Source: an uncultured Clostridiaceae bacterium (GTDB lineage: Bacteria; Bacillota; Clostridia; TANB77; CAG-508). From it: a DNA stretch of 64,000 nucleotides. Under the pieces are notes generated by a model, which was given only the letters and a program-made list of their open reading frames with translations, was not told where the DNA came from and made no database searches. A program made the position numbers and the translations under genes. Each line of letters begins with the position of its first letter. Within the stretch, counting starts at the first letter, position 1. This document shows, in pieces, positions 18,750 to 28,228 of the stretch. The stretch covers positions 1 to 64,000 of the forward strand of contig CAOJCG010000010.1 in the NCBI GenBank assembly GCA_948356915.1. The letters run 5' to 3'.

Positions 18750-21284
18750 ATGACAATATTTACAATAATGATTGCATATATATTAGGAATAATATGGGGG
18801 CTATATATTAAAAATATAGTCCCTTTGTTTTTTATAATAATTGCAATAATATTAATTAGAAAAATAGTAAATTCCAAAAATGTAAAACAATATAATAAAA
18901 TAGAAAATAATAAAAATTCAAATAAGTATAAGAAAATCAAAAATTTAAACAAATACATAAAAATATTAATTCCAAATAAAAAATTAATTCTGATATTAAT
19001 AACATTTACATTAAGTTTCACATATATTTGTGTTCTTGAAAAATCATTTAAAACAAAATATAAAAATATACAAGGAGAAATAAAAGTAGAGGGAGTAATT
19101 ATAAGTAATGTAAAAGAAAAAGAATATAAAGATGAATATATAATAAAAGTGAAAAATATAAATTTAAACAAAAAATATAATAACACACATTTAAAATTAT
19201 CAATAAAAAACAGTAAAAATAAATTAGAATATGGAGATAAAATTATATTTACAGGGGAATTTGAAGAACCTCAAGTGCAAAGAAATTATGGAGGATTTAA
19301 CTACAAACAATACTTAAAAACTGGGAAGATATATGGTTTAGTCACAACTAATAAAATAGAAAAAGTAGAGAAAGGAAAATATAATAAATTACTAATTCTT
19401 ATTAATAGAATAAACCAAAAAATAGTACATAATGCAAATCAAATTTTAGAAAAAGAAGAGGCAAGTCTCCTTACAGGAATTTTAATAGGGAATAAAGAAA
19501 ACTTAAACAAAGATATACAAGAAAGTTTTAGGGCTAGCAATTTATCACACATGTTAGCAGTATCAGGTGCACATGTAACATATGTAATTTTAGGAATAAC
19601 AATTATTTTAGAAAAAAGCAAAATAAACAAAAAAATTTCAAAAGTAATAACAATTATTATATTAATTATATTTATATTTTTAACAAGAACTACACCTTCT
19701 GTTACTAGGGCATGCATAATGACAATATACATAATTTTCGGAAGTTTAATATATAAAAAGCCAAATATTTTAGCAAGTATAAGTGCTTCTATACTTATAA
19801 TATTAATTATAAATCCATACAAAATATTAGATGTAGGAATGCAACTCTCATATGGAGGAACATTAGGAATTATATTACTTAATAAAATATTAGAAGAAAA
19901 AATAAAAATATCAGAATTAAAAATTAAATTAATAAATAAACTTTTAGCTAACGTAAAACAAATGTTAATAGTTAGTATTTCAGCAAATCTAATAATATTT
20001 CCAATTATAGCAGTTCACTATAATACAATATCATTAACGTTTTTTATATCAAATATATTAGCAGGTCCAATTTTAGGAATTATAATAATATTAGGATTTA
20101 TAACAATTTTCATATCATTTATATCTATTCAAATTTCAAAAATACCAGCAATAATATTATCAATATTTATTAGGCTACTAATACAAATAGCGAATTTCAG
20201 TAGTAGTTTGCCATTTTCAAAAATATATGTAAAAACACCAAGTATATTTACAATAATTTTATACTACGTAATTTTAATAATAATAATATATTTAATAAAA
20301 TGTAGGGGTAGGGCTTGTCTTTACCCTAATAGAAATAGGAGAAGACTTGAAAAAAACATACTAAATAAATTAAAAAATAAGAAATTACAAAAAAGAATAA
20401 TAGCAATAACATTAATAATAGTGTTAATTTTTCAAATTACAAAAATATTACCTTGGGCATTAAAAATATATTTTATAGATGTAGGGCAAGGTGATAGTAC
20501 ACTAATTGTAACACCAAACCACAAAACAATACTAATAGATGGAGGGGGAAGCGAAGCAAACGAAAGTTATGATGTAGGAAAAAATACGCTAATACCATAT
20601 TTATTAGACAGAGGGATAACGAAATTAGACTATATTTTTATATCCCACTTTGACTCAGACCATGTTCGGACGGACTGTTAACTGTAATGGAAGAACTAAA
20701 AGTTAGAAATGCGATTATACCAAGACAGGGAAAAGAATCAGCAAATTATAATAGATTTTTAGAACTTGTAAAAGCAAAGAACATAAAAGTACATATATCA
20801 AAATTAGGAGAAAAAATTAGAATAGAAAAAAATATAAATATAGAAGTTTTATGGCCGACAGAAGAATTAATAACAAGTAACATATTAAATAATAATTCAC
20901 TAGTAATGAAATTAAGCTACAATAATTTTTCTATGTTATTTACAGGAGATATTGAAAAGATAGCAGAAGAAGAAATAGTAAACAAATATATAAGAACAAA
21001 CAAATTAAACGTAAAAATAATAAAAATTGCTCATCATGGTTCAAAAACCTCTAGCGTTCAGGAATTCTTAAATTTAGCAAAACCACAAATTGCCCTAATA
21101 GGAGTAGGAACAAATAATAACTTTGGCCATCCAAATGAAGATGTATTAAAAAGATTAGAAGACTTACGGCTCTGAAATATATAGAACAGATGAAATGGGA
21201 GAAATTTCAATTGTTGTAAATAGTAAAGGAAAAATGAAAATCAAAAATTTTATAGAACAAGAGAGAATTAATTTAAAAATATAA
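18750..21284 (+). CDS. comEC: ComEC/Rec2 DNA-uptake channel, with three CGGN +1 sites
   Basis: DUF4131 N-terminal region, then the competence domain (LTGILIGNKENL, SNLSHMLAVSGAHVTYV, TRTTPSVTRA), several helices, and a C-terminal metallo-beta-lactamase domain (FIDVGQGDSTLI, ILIDGGG, SHFDSDHVGG, HHGSKTS). The frame breaks inside the MBL motif at 20667 and again at 20671 (CGGACGGA): skipping both Cs gives DSDHVGGLLTVMEELKV. A third site at 21167 gives LEDLGSEIYRTDEMGE and a normal C-terminus ending at 21284. Part of an interspersed repeat is embedded in the coding sequence at 20301-20326 (encodes CRGRACLYP). Length about 844 residues, within family range. Confidence 0.92.
20301..20326. repeat. 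TGTAGGGGTAGGGCTTGTC repeat end inside comEC
   Basis: Matches the right end of the element at 32092-32169 (TGTAGGGGTAGGCCTTGTG) almost exactly and is in an open frame between the membrane and MBL domains. Confidence 0.75.
20667..20670 (+). other. CGGA +1 frameshift/glycine site 1 in comEC
   Basis: In-frame CGG after CAT-GTT; GGA is the first Gly of the DHVGG motif. Confidence 0.85.
20671..20674 (+). other. CGGA +1 frameshift/glycine site 2 in comEC
   Basis: In frame only after the first shift; directly adjacent to site 1, giving two consecutive four-base glycines. Confidence 0.85.
21167..21170 (+). other. CGGC +1 frameshift/glycine site 3 in comEC
   Basis: In-frame CGG after GAC-TTA; GGC restores LGSEIYRTDEMGE. 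Confidence 0.85.
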
Positions 21285-21493
21285 AACAAATATATGGTCA
21301 GCGTCGCCTCTGTACGCTTTCAAAAAATTTACAAAAACGAGAATAAGGAATAATAAAAGATATTAAGAAGAAACAAGAGAGTAAAAAATTTGCAATTACA
21401 TATAATATATGATATAATAACATTTGAATGTAGTAAAATTTTAGAAAAAATACTAAAAAATGTATATATGTAAAAAAAGGAGAGTGAATATAT

Positions 21494-22474
21494 ATTTTAA
21501 ACAAGAAGGTAAGAAACTGTACAAAAGATATAACTAAACTGTTAGCAATAGCAGTAGTTGGAACTACCATTGTTCTTGCAATAATGTTAATAAAATATAA
21601 AGTATTGTATAAAGTAACAATTTCTGGTGAAGAAGTGGGATATGTTACAAACAAAATAGAATTTGAAAAAATATTAAATGAACAAATAATAAACCCAAAA
21701 GATGAAAATATTGCATATGTAGATATAGAAGAACTTCCAAAATATAAATTAGTTTTAGCCAATAATTCTGAAATATCAAATGAAGAAGAGATATATAACA
21801 AAATAAGTGATATGGCGGTTATAACATATAAAATGTATGCAGTAGCAATAAATAACAAAAATTCTGTATATGTAGACACATTACAAGAAGCAGAAGAAGC
21901 AGTTAGCAAAATAAAAGAAGAATATGCAAATAAATTAGACCAAATACAGATTAGTGTAGATGAAATATATACAAAAAATATTGAGCAAGTAGAACAAACA
22001 GTAGAAGTTGCATCAGCAATACAAACAGCAGAGATAGAATTACAAGAAGCAGTAAAAGAAATGCAAAAGATAAAATCTGCAACACTAGATGGAGTATATT
22101 TTGCTGTAAAACCAGTAAGTGGAACAATTACTTCAAGATTTGGTGCAAATGAAAGTATACGTGACCATACACATAAAGGAATGGATATAGCAGCACCATA
22201 TGGAACAAAAATAGTAGCAGCAGCAGATGGAAAAGTAACCTATTCAGGATGGATGGGAGGATATGGAAACCTAATAATAATAACACATGAAAATGGAATA
22301 CAAACATATTATGGGCATTGTAGTAAATTGCTTGCAAAAGTAGGGGATGAAGTAAAAGCAGGAAATGAAATAGCAAAAGTAGGTTCAACAGGTTTCTCAA
22401 CAGGAAACCATTTGCATTTTGAAATACGAAAAAATGGAAATCAAATAAATCCACAAAAATACTTATACAAATAA
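21494..22474 (+). CDS. membrane-anchored M23 peptidase, probable ATT start
   Basis: C-terminal LytM/M23 domain with Zn ligands in HTHKGMDIAAPYG and HLHFEIRKNG. A coiled-coil region (residues ~105-180) precedes it, and a membrane helix lies near residues 15-35 (LLAIAVVGTTIVLAIML). The frame is open upstream to a TGA at 21485. No ATG, GTG or TTG lies between that stop and the end of the membrane helix, yet AAAAAGGAGAG sits at 21474-21484. ATT at 21494, 9 nt downstream, is the best start candidate; the ATG at 21584 would delete the membrane anchor. Role: cell-wall remodelling, SpoIIQ-like in layout. Confidence 0.75.
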   Translation: MLNKKVRNCTKDITKLLAIAVVGTTIVLAIMLIKYKVLYKVTISGEEVGYVTNKIEFEKILNEQIINPKDENIAYVDIEELPKYKLVLANNSEISNEEEIYNKISDMAVITYKMYAVAINNKNSVYVDTLQEAEEAVSKIKEEYANKLDQIQISVDEIYTKNIEQVEQTVEVASAIQTAEIELQEAVKEMQKIKSATLDGVYFAVKPVSGTITSRFGANESIRDHTHKGMDIAAPYGTKIVAAADGKVTYSGWMGGYGNLIIITHENGIQTYYGHCSKLLAKVGDEVKAGNEIAKVGSTGFSTGNHLHFEIRKNGNQINPQKYLYK

Positions 22475-22534
22475 ATTTACTAAAAAAGTATGTTTGTGGG
22501 GAAGATTAAAATCACTTGCATGGAGAAGCCACTT

Positions 22535-22595
22535 TTGTTATAGTATAGGAAAAATCGATTTCAAATGTAAGGGCACGGGGTACTGTGCCTTTTAT
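22535..22595. repeat. TATAGGAAAAATCG unit plus GGCACGG hairpin
   Basis: Near-identical to 9164-9222 in order and spacing. Confidence 0.8.
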
Positions 22596-22626
22596 GCGAA
22601 TTTACTCTAAAACCTTATATAAAAAC

Positions 22627-22664
22627 AAGCGAAGCCTAGATTTAAACATAAGCTTCGCTTTTAG
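22627..22664 (+). terminator. terminator after M23 gene region
   Basis: AAGCGAAGC / GCTTCGCTT stem followed by TTTT. Confidence 0.85.
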
Positions 22665-22998
22665 AAAATAAAAGGGGATGTTTTCTTTATTCTAGCAAAT
22701 TACACATGTAATTTGTATAGAAATAAACTATGCAGATTTTAAGTTTTCTTACAATTTACTGTTTAGAAAATATTAATTCTGCTTTTTTATTTAGCTAAGA
22801 ACTAAAAGGGTAATATTAGTCTTCTTAGCTTATGCATATAATATACCAATAATATTTGTCCTTTTTGTGAACAGATGGCAAACTTCTTGAAAAGAAAAAA
22901 TTAAGTTATTCTTAATGGCTAGCTTGTAACAGTTATTAAGCTTAGCAAATAAAATATAATAGGCACAAATTATATTTTTAAGGAGGTACTTAAGAACA

Positions 22999-23224
22999 AT
23001 GGAAAATACATTAGATAATGTAGAATTAGAAAAAGAAGCCCAAGTAACTAAAATAGAATGTTCCCGGTAATGTAAAAAGAAGAATTTTAGATTTAGGCAT
23101 AATAGAAGGAACAAAAATAAAACCAGTACTTAGAAGTCCACTAGGGGACCCTACTGCCTATGAAGTAAGAGGTACAGTTATTTCTTTAAGAAAAGAAGAA
23201 GCAGAGAAAATATATATAAAATAG
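22999..23224 (+). CDS. feoA: FeoA ferrous-iron transport protein, with one CGGN +1 site
   Basis: SH3-like small protein that assists FeoB. The in-frame sequence at codon 23 is CGG followed immediately by TAA (23065-23070), so frame-0 translation would give a 23-residue stub. Skipping C23065 reads GGT-AAT and yields GNVKRRILDLGIIEGTKI and then RSPLGDPTAYEVRGTVI, both hallmark FeoA sequences, ending at 23224 (about 74 residues, normal length). ATG 22999 follows AAGGAGG. It is upstream of feoB but separated from it by an inserted cassette. Confidence 0.92.
23065..23068 (+). other. CGGT +1 frameshift/glycine site in feoA
   Basis: CGG then TAA in frame 0. The +1 reading is the only one that gives FeoA. 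Confidence 0.88.
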
Positions 23225-23266
23225 ATTACTGATAAAGAGTGAATACTAAAAAAAGTTGCCATAACA

Positions 23267-23295
23267 TTGACTTGAAAATTAATATATGTTATAAT
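23267..23295 (+). promoter_or_regulatory. consensus promoter of the cassette between feoA and feoB
   Basis: TTGACT (23267-23272), 17-nt spacer, TATAAT (23290-23295), 39 nt before the ATG. Confidence 0.85.
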
Positions 23296-23333
23296 ATTAT
23301 TATAAATAATATTGATTTTAAGGAGGATTTATC

Positions 23334-23567
23334 ATGTTTAATACTGAAGAAGTTCGGTTTGAAAAGGAAGAATGCAAGTGGACTATTTGGGATACGATTA
23401 ATGAAATAAGTGTTAATCGTAATATCAAAACGGCTAAAAAGAATAAGGAAAAGTATGCAAGTGTATACTATGTTAGGGAGAACGTAAAGAAAAAACTTAT
23501 AAACACAGGCTATAGTGTTCGAAGATGTGCATGTTTGGGAATGAGCTGGGATGTGGTTATGTGGTAA
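23334..23567 (+). CDS. 77-residue cassette protein inserted between feoA and feoB
   Basis: Charged N-terminus, then NKEKYASVYYVRENVKKKL and a Cys/Trp-rich tail (RRCACLGMSWDVVMW). Family not recognised. It has its own consensus promoter, AAGGAGGAT RBS and terminator (23577-23620), and codon use (CGT, ATC, TGC, ACG) unlike feoA and feoB. Codon 8 is CGG (GTT-CGG-TTT); reading it with a +1 shift stops early, so triplet arginine is required. Likely a mobile single-gene cassette that split the feo operon. Confidence 0.65.
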   Translation: MFNTEEVRFEKEECKWTIWDTINEISVNRNIKTAKKNKEKYASVYYVRENVKKKLINTGYSVRRCACLGMSWDVVMW

Positions 23568-23576
23568 ATCAAAAAT

Positions 23577-23620
23577 AGAGTGCAGTAAAATTATTATTTA
23601 CTGTACTCTATTTTAGTACT
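23577..23620 (+). terminator. terminator of cassette
   Basis: AGAGTGCAGTAAA / TTTACTGTACTCT stem followed by a T-run. Confidence 0.85.
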
Positions 23621-23674
23621 TTTTTTTTATTTTAATGAATACAAATAAAATAGAAATAAAAAGGGAGGTTTACT

Positions 23675-25807
23675 ATGGGATTAACAGCAAATTCTACCGG
23701 AAGTAATATTCTAAATAAAGATATAGAAGAACAAAAATGTGATTATACTATTGCAATAGCAGGAAATCCAAATGTAGGAAAGTCGACAATATTTAATAGC
23801 TTAACGCGGAATGCATCAACACACAGGAAATTGGCCAGGAAAAACAGTTAGTAATGCAAGGGGAATATGCAAATTTGATAATAAATCATTTTTATTAGTA
23901 GATATACCAGGAACATATTCAATAATGTCAAATTCAGAAGAAGAAGAAATTGCAAGAGATTACATATGTTTTGGCATGCCGAATACCACAGTAGTAATTG
24001 TAGATAGTACTTGCTTAGAAAGAAACTTAAATTTAGTATATCAAATAATGGAAATTACACCCAAAATAGTAGTATGTGTAAACTTACTAGATGAAGCCAA
24101 AAAGAAAAAAATTAATATAGACTTAGAAAAGTTAGAAAAGAGATTAGGTGTACCAGTAGTTGGAACTATCGCAAGGAAGAAAAAAACATTAGAAAAATTA
24201 ATGAGGAAAATAGAAGAAGTATCATCTGGAAAAATAAAACCTTCACCAAATAAAATAGTATATGAAGAAAAAATAGAAGAACAAATAACCAAGCTTGAAA
24301 AGGTAATAACATGCAAAAATAACTATTTAAAAAGATGGATAGCTCTAAAATTATTAGATAGAGAAGAAAAAATTGTTAATTCTATACAAAAAAACTTAAA
24401 AGTAAACTTAAATTCAAAGAAAATAAAAACTAAAATATCAGAAGTAGAAGAAAAACTAAAAGAAACTGAAATTACAAAAGAAAATATAAGAGATAAAATA
24501 ATAGCAAATATTGTAAAAAAAGCAGAAGAAGTAACAAAAGAAATAGTAACATACGAAACTGAAAAGTATAATAATAGAGATAGAAAAATAGACAAAATAT
24601 TAACTTCTAAAACTTTTGGAATACCAATAATGATTATATTTTTAGGTATAATATTATGGCTAACAATAGTAGGAGCGAATTACCCATCACGTTTACTATC
24701 AAGTCTTTTTGAATTTCTACAAGTAAAATTAGTATACCTACTTGAATATATACAAACACCAATGTGGTTAAAGGGGATACTAGTAGATGGAATATATACA
24801 ACAGTAACATGGATAATAGCAGTAATGCTTCCGCCAATGGCAATATTTTTTCCAATGTTTACATTATTAGAAGACTTAGGGTACTTACCACGTATAGCCT
24901 TCAACTTAGACAAATACTTTAAAAGGGCATGTAGCTCACGGAAAACAAGCACTAACCATGTGCATGGGGCTTGGTTGTAATGCAGCAGGAGTAGTAGGGT
25001 GTAGAATAATAGATTCACCAAGGGAAAAGCTAATATCAATATTAACAAATGCATTTATGCCATGTAATGGAAGGTTTCCATTTTTAATAACAGTATCAAT
25101 GGTATTTATAGGAAGCTATTTTGCAGGAGCATTTTCTTCAATAATATCAGCGCTTTGTGTATTAGGAATAATTATACTAGGAGTGATAATGACGCTTCTT
25201 ATATCAAAATTATTATCAAAAACAATATTAAAAGGAGTACCATCATCATTTATACTAGAATTACCACCATACCGAAAACCACAAATAGGAAAGGTTTTAA
25301 TAAGGTCAATATTTGATAGAACACTATTTGTACTTCGGAAGAGCAATAGCAGTAGCGGCACCTGCTGGAATTATAATATGGTTATTTGCAAACATAAATA
25401 TAGGAGGAACAAGTATACTAAATTTTGTAGCAAATTTCCTAAATCCATTTGCAAAACTAATGGGGCTAGATGGCTACATACTAACAGCATTTTTACTAGG
25501 ACTACCAGCAAATGAAATAGTGCTTCCAATAATACTAATGAGCTATATGCAAAAAGGAATACTGGTAAACATGGAAGATACTTTCCAAATAGGAGAGATA
25601 CTAAGACAAAACGGTTGGACTTTATTAACAGGAATAAATGTAATGATATTTACTTTACTTCACTTTCCATGTAGCACAACACTTCTTTCAATAAAAAAGG
25701 AAACAGGAAAATGGAAATGGGCTGTGTTAGGTTTCTTACTTCCAACTGTTTGTGGAATTATATTGTGTATGATTACTAATTTAATTTGGAATATATTTGT
25801 AATATAG
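23675..25807 (+). CDS. feoB: FeoB ferrous-iron transporter, with three CGGN +1 sites
   Basis: N-terminal GTPase (GNPNVGKST P-loop, DIPGTYS, NLLDEAKK), a helical linker and a membrane domain with two Gate motifs (LPPMAIFFP..LEDLGYLPR; ALTMCMGLGCNAAGV; LPANEIVLPII). Frame 0 breaks three times. C23807 skipped gives SLTGMHQHTGNWPGKT, the switch region. C24939 skipped gives RACSSGKQALTMCMGLGC. C25336 skipped gives VLGRAIAVAAPAG. Each CGG is in the frame set by the previous shift (distances 1131 and 396 nt, both multiples of three). Total about 709 residues, family length. RBS GGGAGG before ATG 23675. Confidence 0.95.
23807..23810 (+). other. CGGA +1 frameshift/glycine site 1 in feoB
   Basis: ACG-CGG-AAT in frame 0; GGA is the Gly of LTGMHQHTGNWPG. 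Confidence 0.9.
24939..24942 (+). other. CGGA +1 frameshift/glycine site 2 in feoB
   Basis: TCA-CGG-AAA; GGA is the Gly of SGKQALTMCMG. Confidence 0.9.
25336..25339 (+). other. CGGA +1 frameshift/glycine site 3 in feoB
   Basis: CTT-CGG-AAG; GGA is the Gly of VLGRAIAVAAPAG. Confidence 0.9.
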
Positions 25808-26142
25808 AAAAAAACTTTGAAGATATAATAATAACTTAATAAATGAAACTATAAGAATTTTTTTAAGAGAAACCAAAAAATGAAGAATACCCCTTTTAAT
25901 ATAAGCATAAAATAAAATAGCTTATATTAAAAGGGTTTCTATATTCTAGAATTTTTAGTCCGAAAGGAGTAAAGCTCCGTAGATTTCTTAGCTGTAAGGA
26001 ATGAAATGACTGTACATATAAGTTATACAGATGAAGATAGTTATCTATAATGAAGAGAAGGTTGTCTATATTTTAGGAATTTTAGATAGAGATTAAAGAA
26101 TTAACCTAGAAGATAGTTATCTGTAACAAAGAGGAGGTTTTT
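25808..26142. terminator. feoB terminator and deacetylase leader
   Basis: No gene seen. A strong stem CCTTTTAATATAAGC / GCTTATATTAAAAGG (25892-25936) followed by TTTCT terminates feoB. The remaining ~200 nt contain two copies of AGATAGTTATCT (near 26035 and 26113) and a GGAGTAAAGCTCC fold, and end in AGAGGAGG before the deacetylase start. A structured leader is possible but I recognise no riboswitch. Confidence 0.65.
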
Positions 26143-26920
26143 ATGTTTATAGTTTTTAATAAAGAAAAAATAAATGCATATATAATTTTATTAAGTACAG
26201 TATTAATACTATTTGGAATAGCATTTAGCGTGACTACAAAAGATGCAGTAGAAACAGCAGTCGCTACAAAAGAATTACCAATTTATAATGTAGCTACTGA
26301 TGAAAAGAAGATTGCCTTTACCATGAACTGTGCATGGGAGGCAGATGATATTGATAAAATATTAGAAACACTTTCTAAACACAACAGTAAAATTACATTT
26401 TTTATGGTAGGGGATTTCGTCAAAAAATATCCAGATGCTGTAAAGAAAGTACATGAAGCGGGGCATGAAATACGGAAATCATTCAGATACACATCCACAT
26501 GTAAATAATTTGAGTTTAGAAAAAAATAGAGAACAGATATTAAATTGTAGTGAAAAAATAGAGAGTATAACTGGTAAAAAAACAACACTTTATAGAGGAC
26601 CATATGGAGAATATAATGATACAGTTATAAATGCAGCAAAATCTCAAAATCATAATACTATACAATGGAATTTAGATACATTAGATTATTCTGGTCTAAC
26701 AGGAGAAGAAATGTGGAAAAGACTAGAAAGTAAATTATCTTCAGGAAGTATTATACTAAGTCATAATGGAACGAAACATACAGCAGACAGCCTAGACATG
26801 TTATTAACTAATATAGAAAATAAAGGATTCAAAGTAGTAACAGTTTCAGAATTAGTTTATAAGGAAAATTATTATATAGATGTTAATGGAACACAGAGAT
26901 TGCAAAAGCAAGAGAATTAA
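26143..26920 (+). CDS. polysaccharide deacetylase (PdaB-like), with one CGGN +1 site
   Basis: NodB-homology enzyme, membrane-anchored by an N-terminal helix (residues 8-28). The usual TFDDG motif is replaced by FTMNCAWEADDIDKIL, as in sporulation-type deacetylases. The frame breaks at 26473: GAA-ATA-CGG-AAA. Skipping the C gives AGHEIGNHSDTHPH, the metal-binding motif 2, followed by RGPYGEYN (motif 3) and IILSHNG (motif 5). Frame-0 translation would stop before the metal-ligand histidines, so the enzyme depends on the shift. Probable substrate: peptidoglycan. Confidence 0.9.
26473..26476 (+). other. CGGA +1 frameshift/glycine site in deacetylase
   Basis: The glycine directly precedes the Asn-His of motif 2. 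Confidence 0.87.
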
Positions 26921-27079
26921 AAATTACATAATTTTATAAAAATAATTGTTTTTTTTAAAATAAGCTGTTATAATAACTATGATACAATTGTTGAAGAAAT
27001 AAAAAGCAGGCATAATTATGCAAAAAGAAAATAAGTATTTTGTACTCAATCCACCATTTTAACTAAAAGGAGGAAGAAT

Positions 27080-27274
27080 ATGGAGAAAAATTGGCATGAA
27101 ATAATGAAAAGAGAACTTGATAGAGCAGGAACTGGAGCTAAATTAATAAAAGTAGATGAAACAAGAAAACCTAGTCAAGAATCTTTAAATAAATTGGAAA
27201 TGGAAATTGCAGAAGCAATAGAAAATAATAAAGAAATGAGTCAAAGAAGCTATATTAATGCCAAAAACTGTTGA
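27080..27274 (+). CDS. 64-residue charged protein, unknown
   Basis: Helical, charged, no recognised motif; RBS AAAAGGAGGAAG and its own terminator support expression. No CGG. Confidence 0.5.
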   Translation: MEKNWHEIMKRELDRAGTGAKLIKVDETRKPSQESLNKLEMEIAEAIENNKEMSQRSYINAKNC

Positions 27275-27295
27275 TAAGAATAGTATAAAAATAAG

Positions 27296-27338
27296 AAAAA
27301 AGAAATTGATCTAATTAAATCAATTTCTTTTTTTCTTA
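27296..27338 (+). terminator. terminator
   Basis: AGAAATTGAT / ATCAATTTCT stem and long T-run. Confidence 0.85.
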
Positions 27339-27462
27339 TAATATTAGTTGTATAATATTCCGAAAACAATAACAAATAAAAGTATTAATTGAAAATAAAT
27401 AATGAATAATGGAAAGAAAATAGGCAATAATAGCAATATATGAATAAAAGGAGAAAGAAATT

Positions 27463-27942
27463 ATGCCATTTATTGGGGTTATTGCAGATGAGAAGAATGA
27501 AAATTTTATAAGAAGAGAAATTGTAGAAAATTTAAAATTAAGAGAAAGTTCAGTTTTATTTATAAAAGAAAAAAGTATTGAAAATATTAAAAACATAAAA
27601 TTTGGAACAATAATAATAGATAGAAAGTTTAAAAACATGGAAATGCTAAAAAAGATGTTATTAAATACTAATTATTTAGTAATTAATACAGATAGAATAA
27701 AAAGCATAGAAATGTTTAAAGAATATAATTTAAAAATATTTACTTTTGGTTTTAATTCTAAGGCATTAGTTACAGCATCTTCTGTTACAGAAGATGAAGT
27801 CTTAATTTGTGTGAAGAAGGAATTTGAAAGTATAGCTGGGAAGGTCATTGAGCCACAAGAAATAAAAATTAGCATTGATGAAGATGCGGAGAGTATTATG
27901 GCGGTGGCTTGCACTTTGTTAATATATGGGGTAGAGATGTAG
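27463..27942 (+). CDS. hypothetical protein, MurE/Mur-ligase-fragment-like
   Basis: 159 residues of alternating alpha/beta character (IIIDRKF, LVINTD, IFTFGFNSKALVTASSV). The FTFGFNSKA..TASSV segment recalls the region after the ligase domain in Mur-type enzymes, but no ATP-binding motif is present, so this is only a resemblance. The stop codon TAG lies inside the inserted repeat element beginning at 27938, so the native C-terminus may have been altered by that insertion. Confidence 0.5.
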   Translation: MPFIGVIADEKNENFIRREIVENLKLRESSVLFIKEKSIENIKNIKFGTIIIDRKFKNMEMLKKMLLNTNYLVINTDRIKSIEMFKEYNLKIFTFGFNSKALVTASSVTEDEVLICVKKEFESIAGKVIEPQEIKISIDEDAESIMAVACTLLIYGVEM

Positions 27943-28069
27943 GGGCGATTATCAATCGCCCGTGCTACAAAGAATTGGCTAAAATTAGAAGAATAAAGAA
28001 AAATTTAAAATATAATACATATTATGGGGGAATTCTTCGAAGATCGAGCGATTGCTAATCGCCCCTACA
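27938..28069. repeat. TGTAGGGGCGATT hairpin-ended element
   Basis: The left end TGTAGGGGCGATTATCAATCG and right end CGATTGCTAATCGCCCCTACA are near-complementary; the interior is ~90 nt of AT-rich sequence. The left end supplies the stop codon of the upstream gene. It looks like a miniature inverted-repeat element. Confidence 0.8.
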
Positions 28070-28228
28070 TTAAATTTAAGCAAATAAAAATAAATAAAAT
28101 TAACTTTTTATGTAGACAAAATTTAAAAAACGTAGTATAATAGAATTTGTAAAGGAAAAATATTCTAAAAGAGGAACAATATGAATAAAATACGAAGAGA
28201 GAAACAAAAGTAAGAGGAGGAAATTAAG

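Larger units (their letters stand above)
22475..22998. promoter_or_regulatory. intergenic region upstream of feoA
   Basis: No gene seen. It contains a TATAGTATAGGAAAAATCG unit with a GGCACGG/CTGTGCC hairpin (22535-22595), a terminator (22627-22664), a CAAATTACACATGTAATTTG palindrome near 22695 that could be an operator, and a GCTAAGAA/TTCTTAGC inverted repeat (22792-22832). The feoA RBS is AAGGAGG at 22980. An iron-responsive site cannot be assigned by eye. Confidence 0.5.

Noticed and set aside
23334..23567. CGGN reading applied to the cassette genes
   Set aside because: It yields immediate stops or scrambled sequence in all nine cassette ORFs, so triplet arginine is the only sensible reading there.
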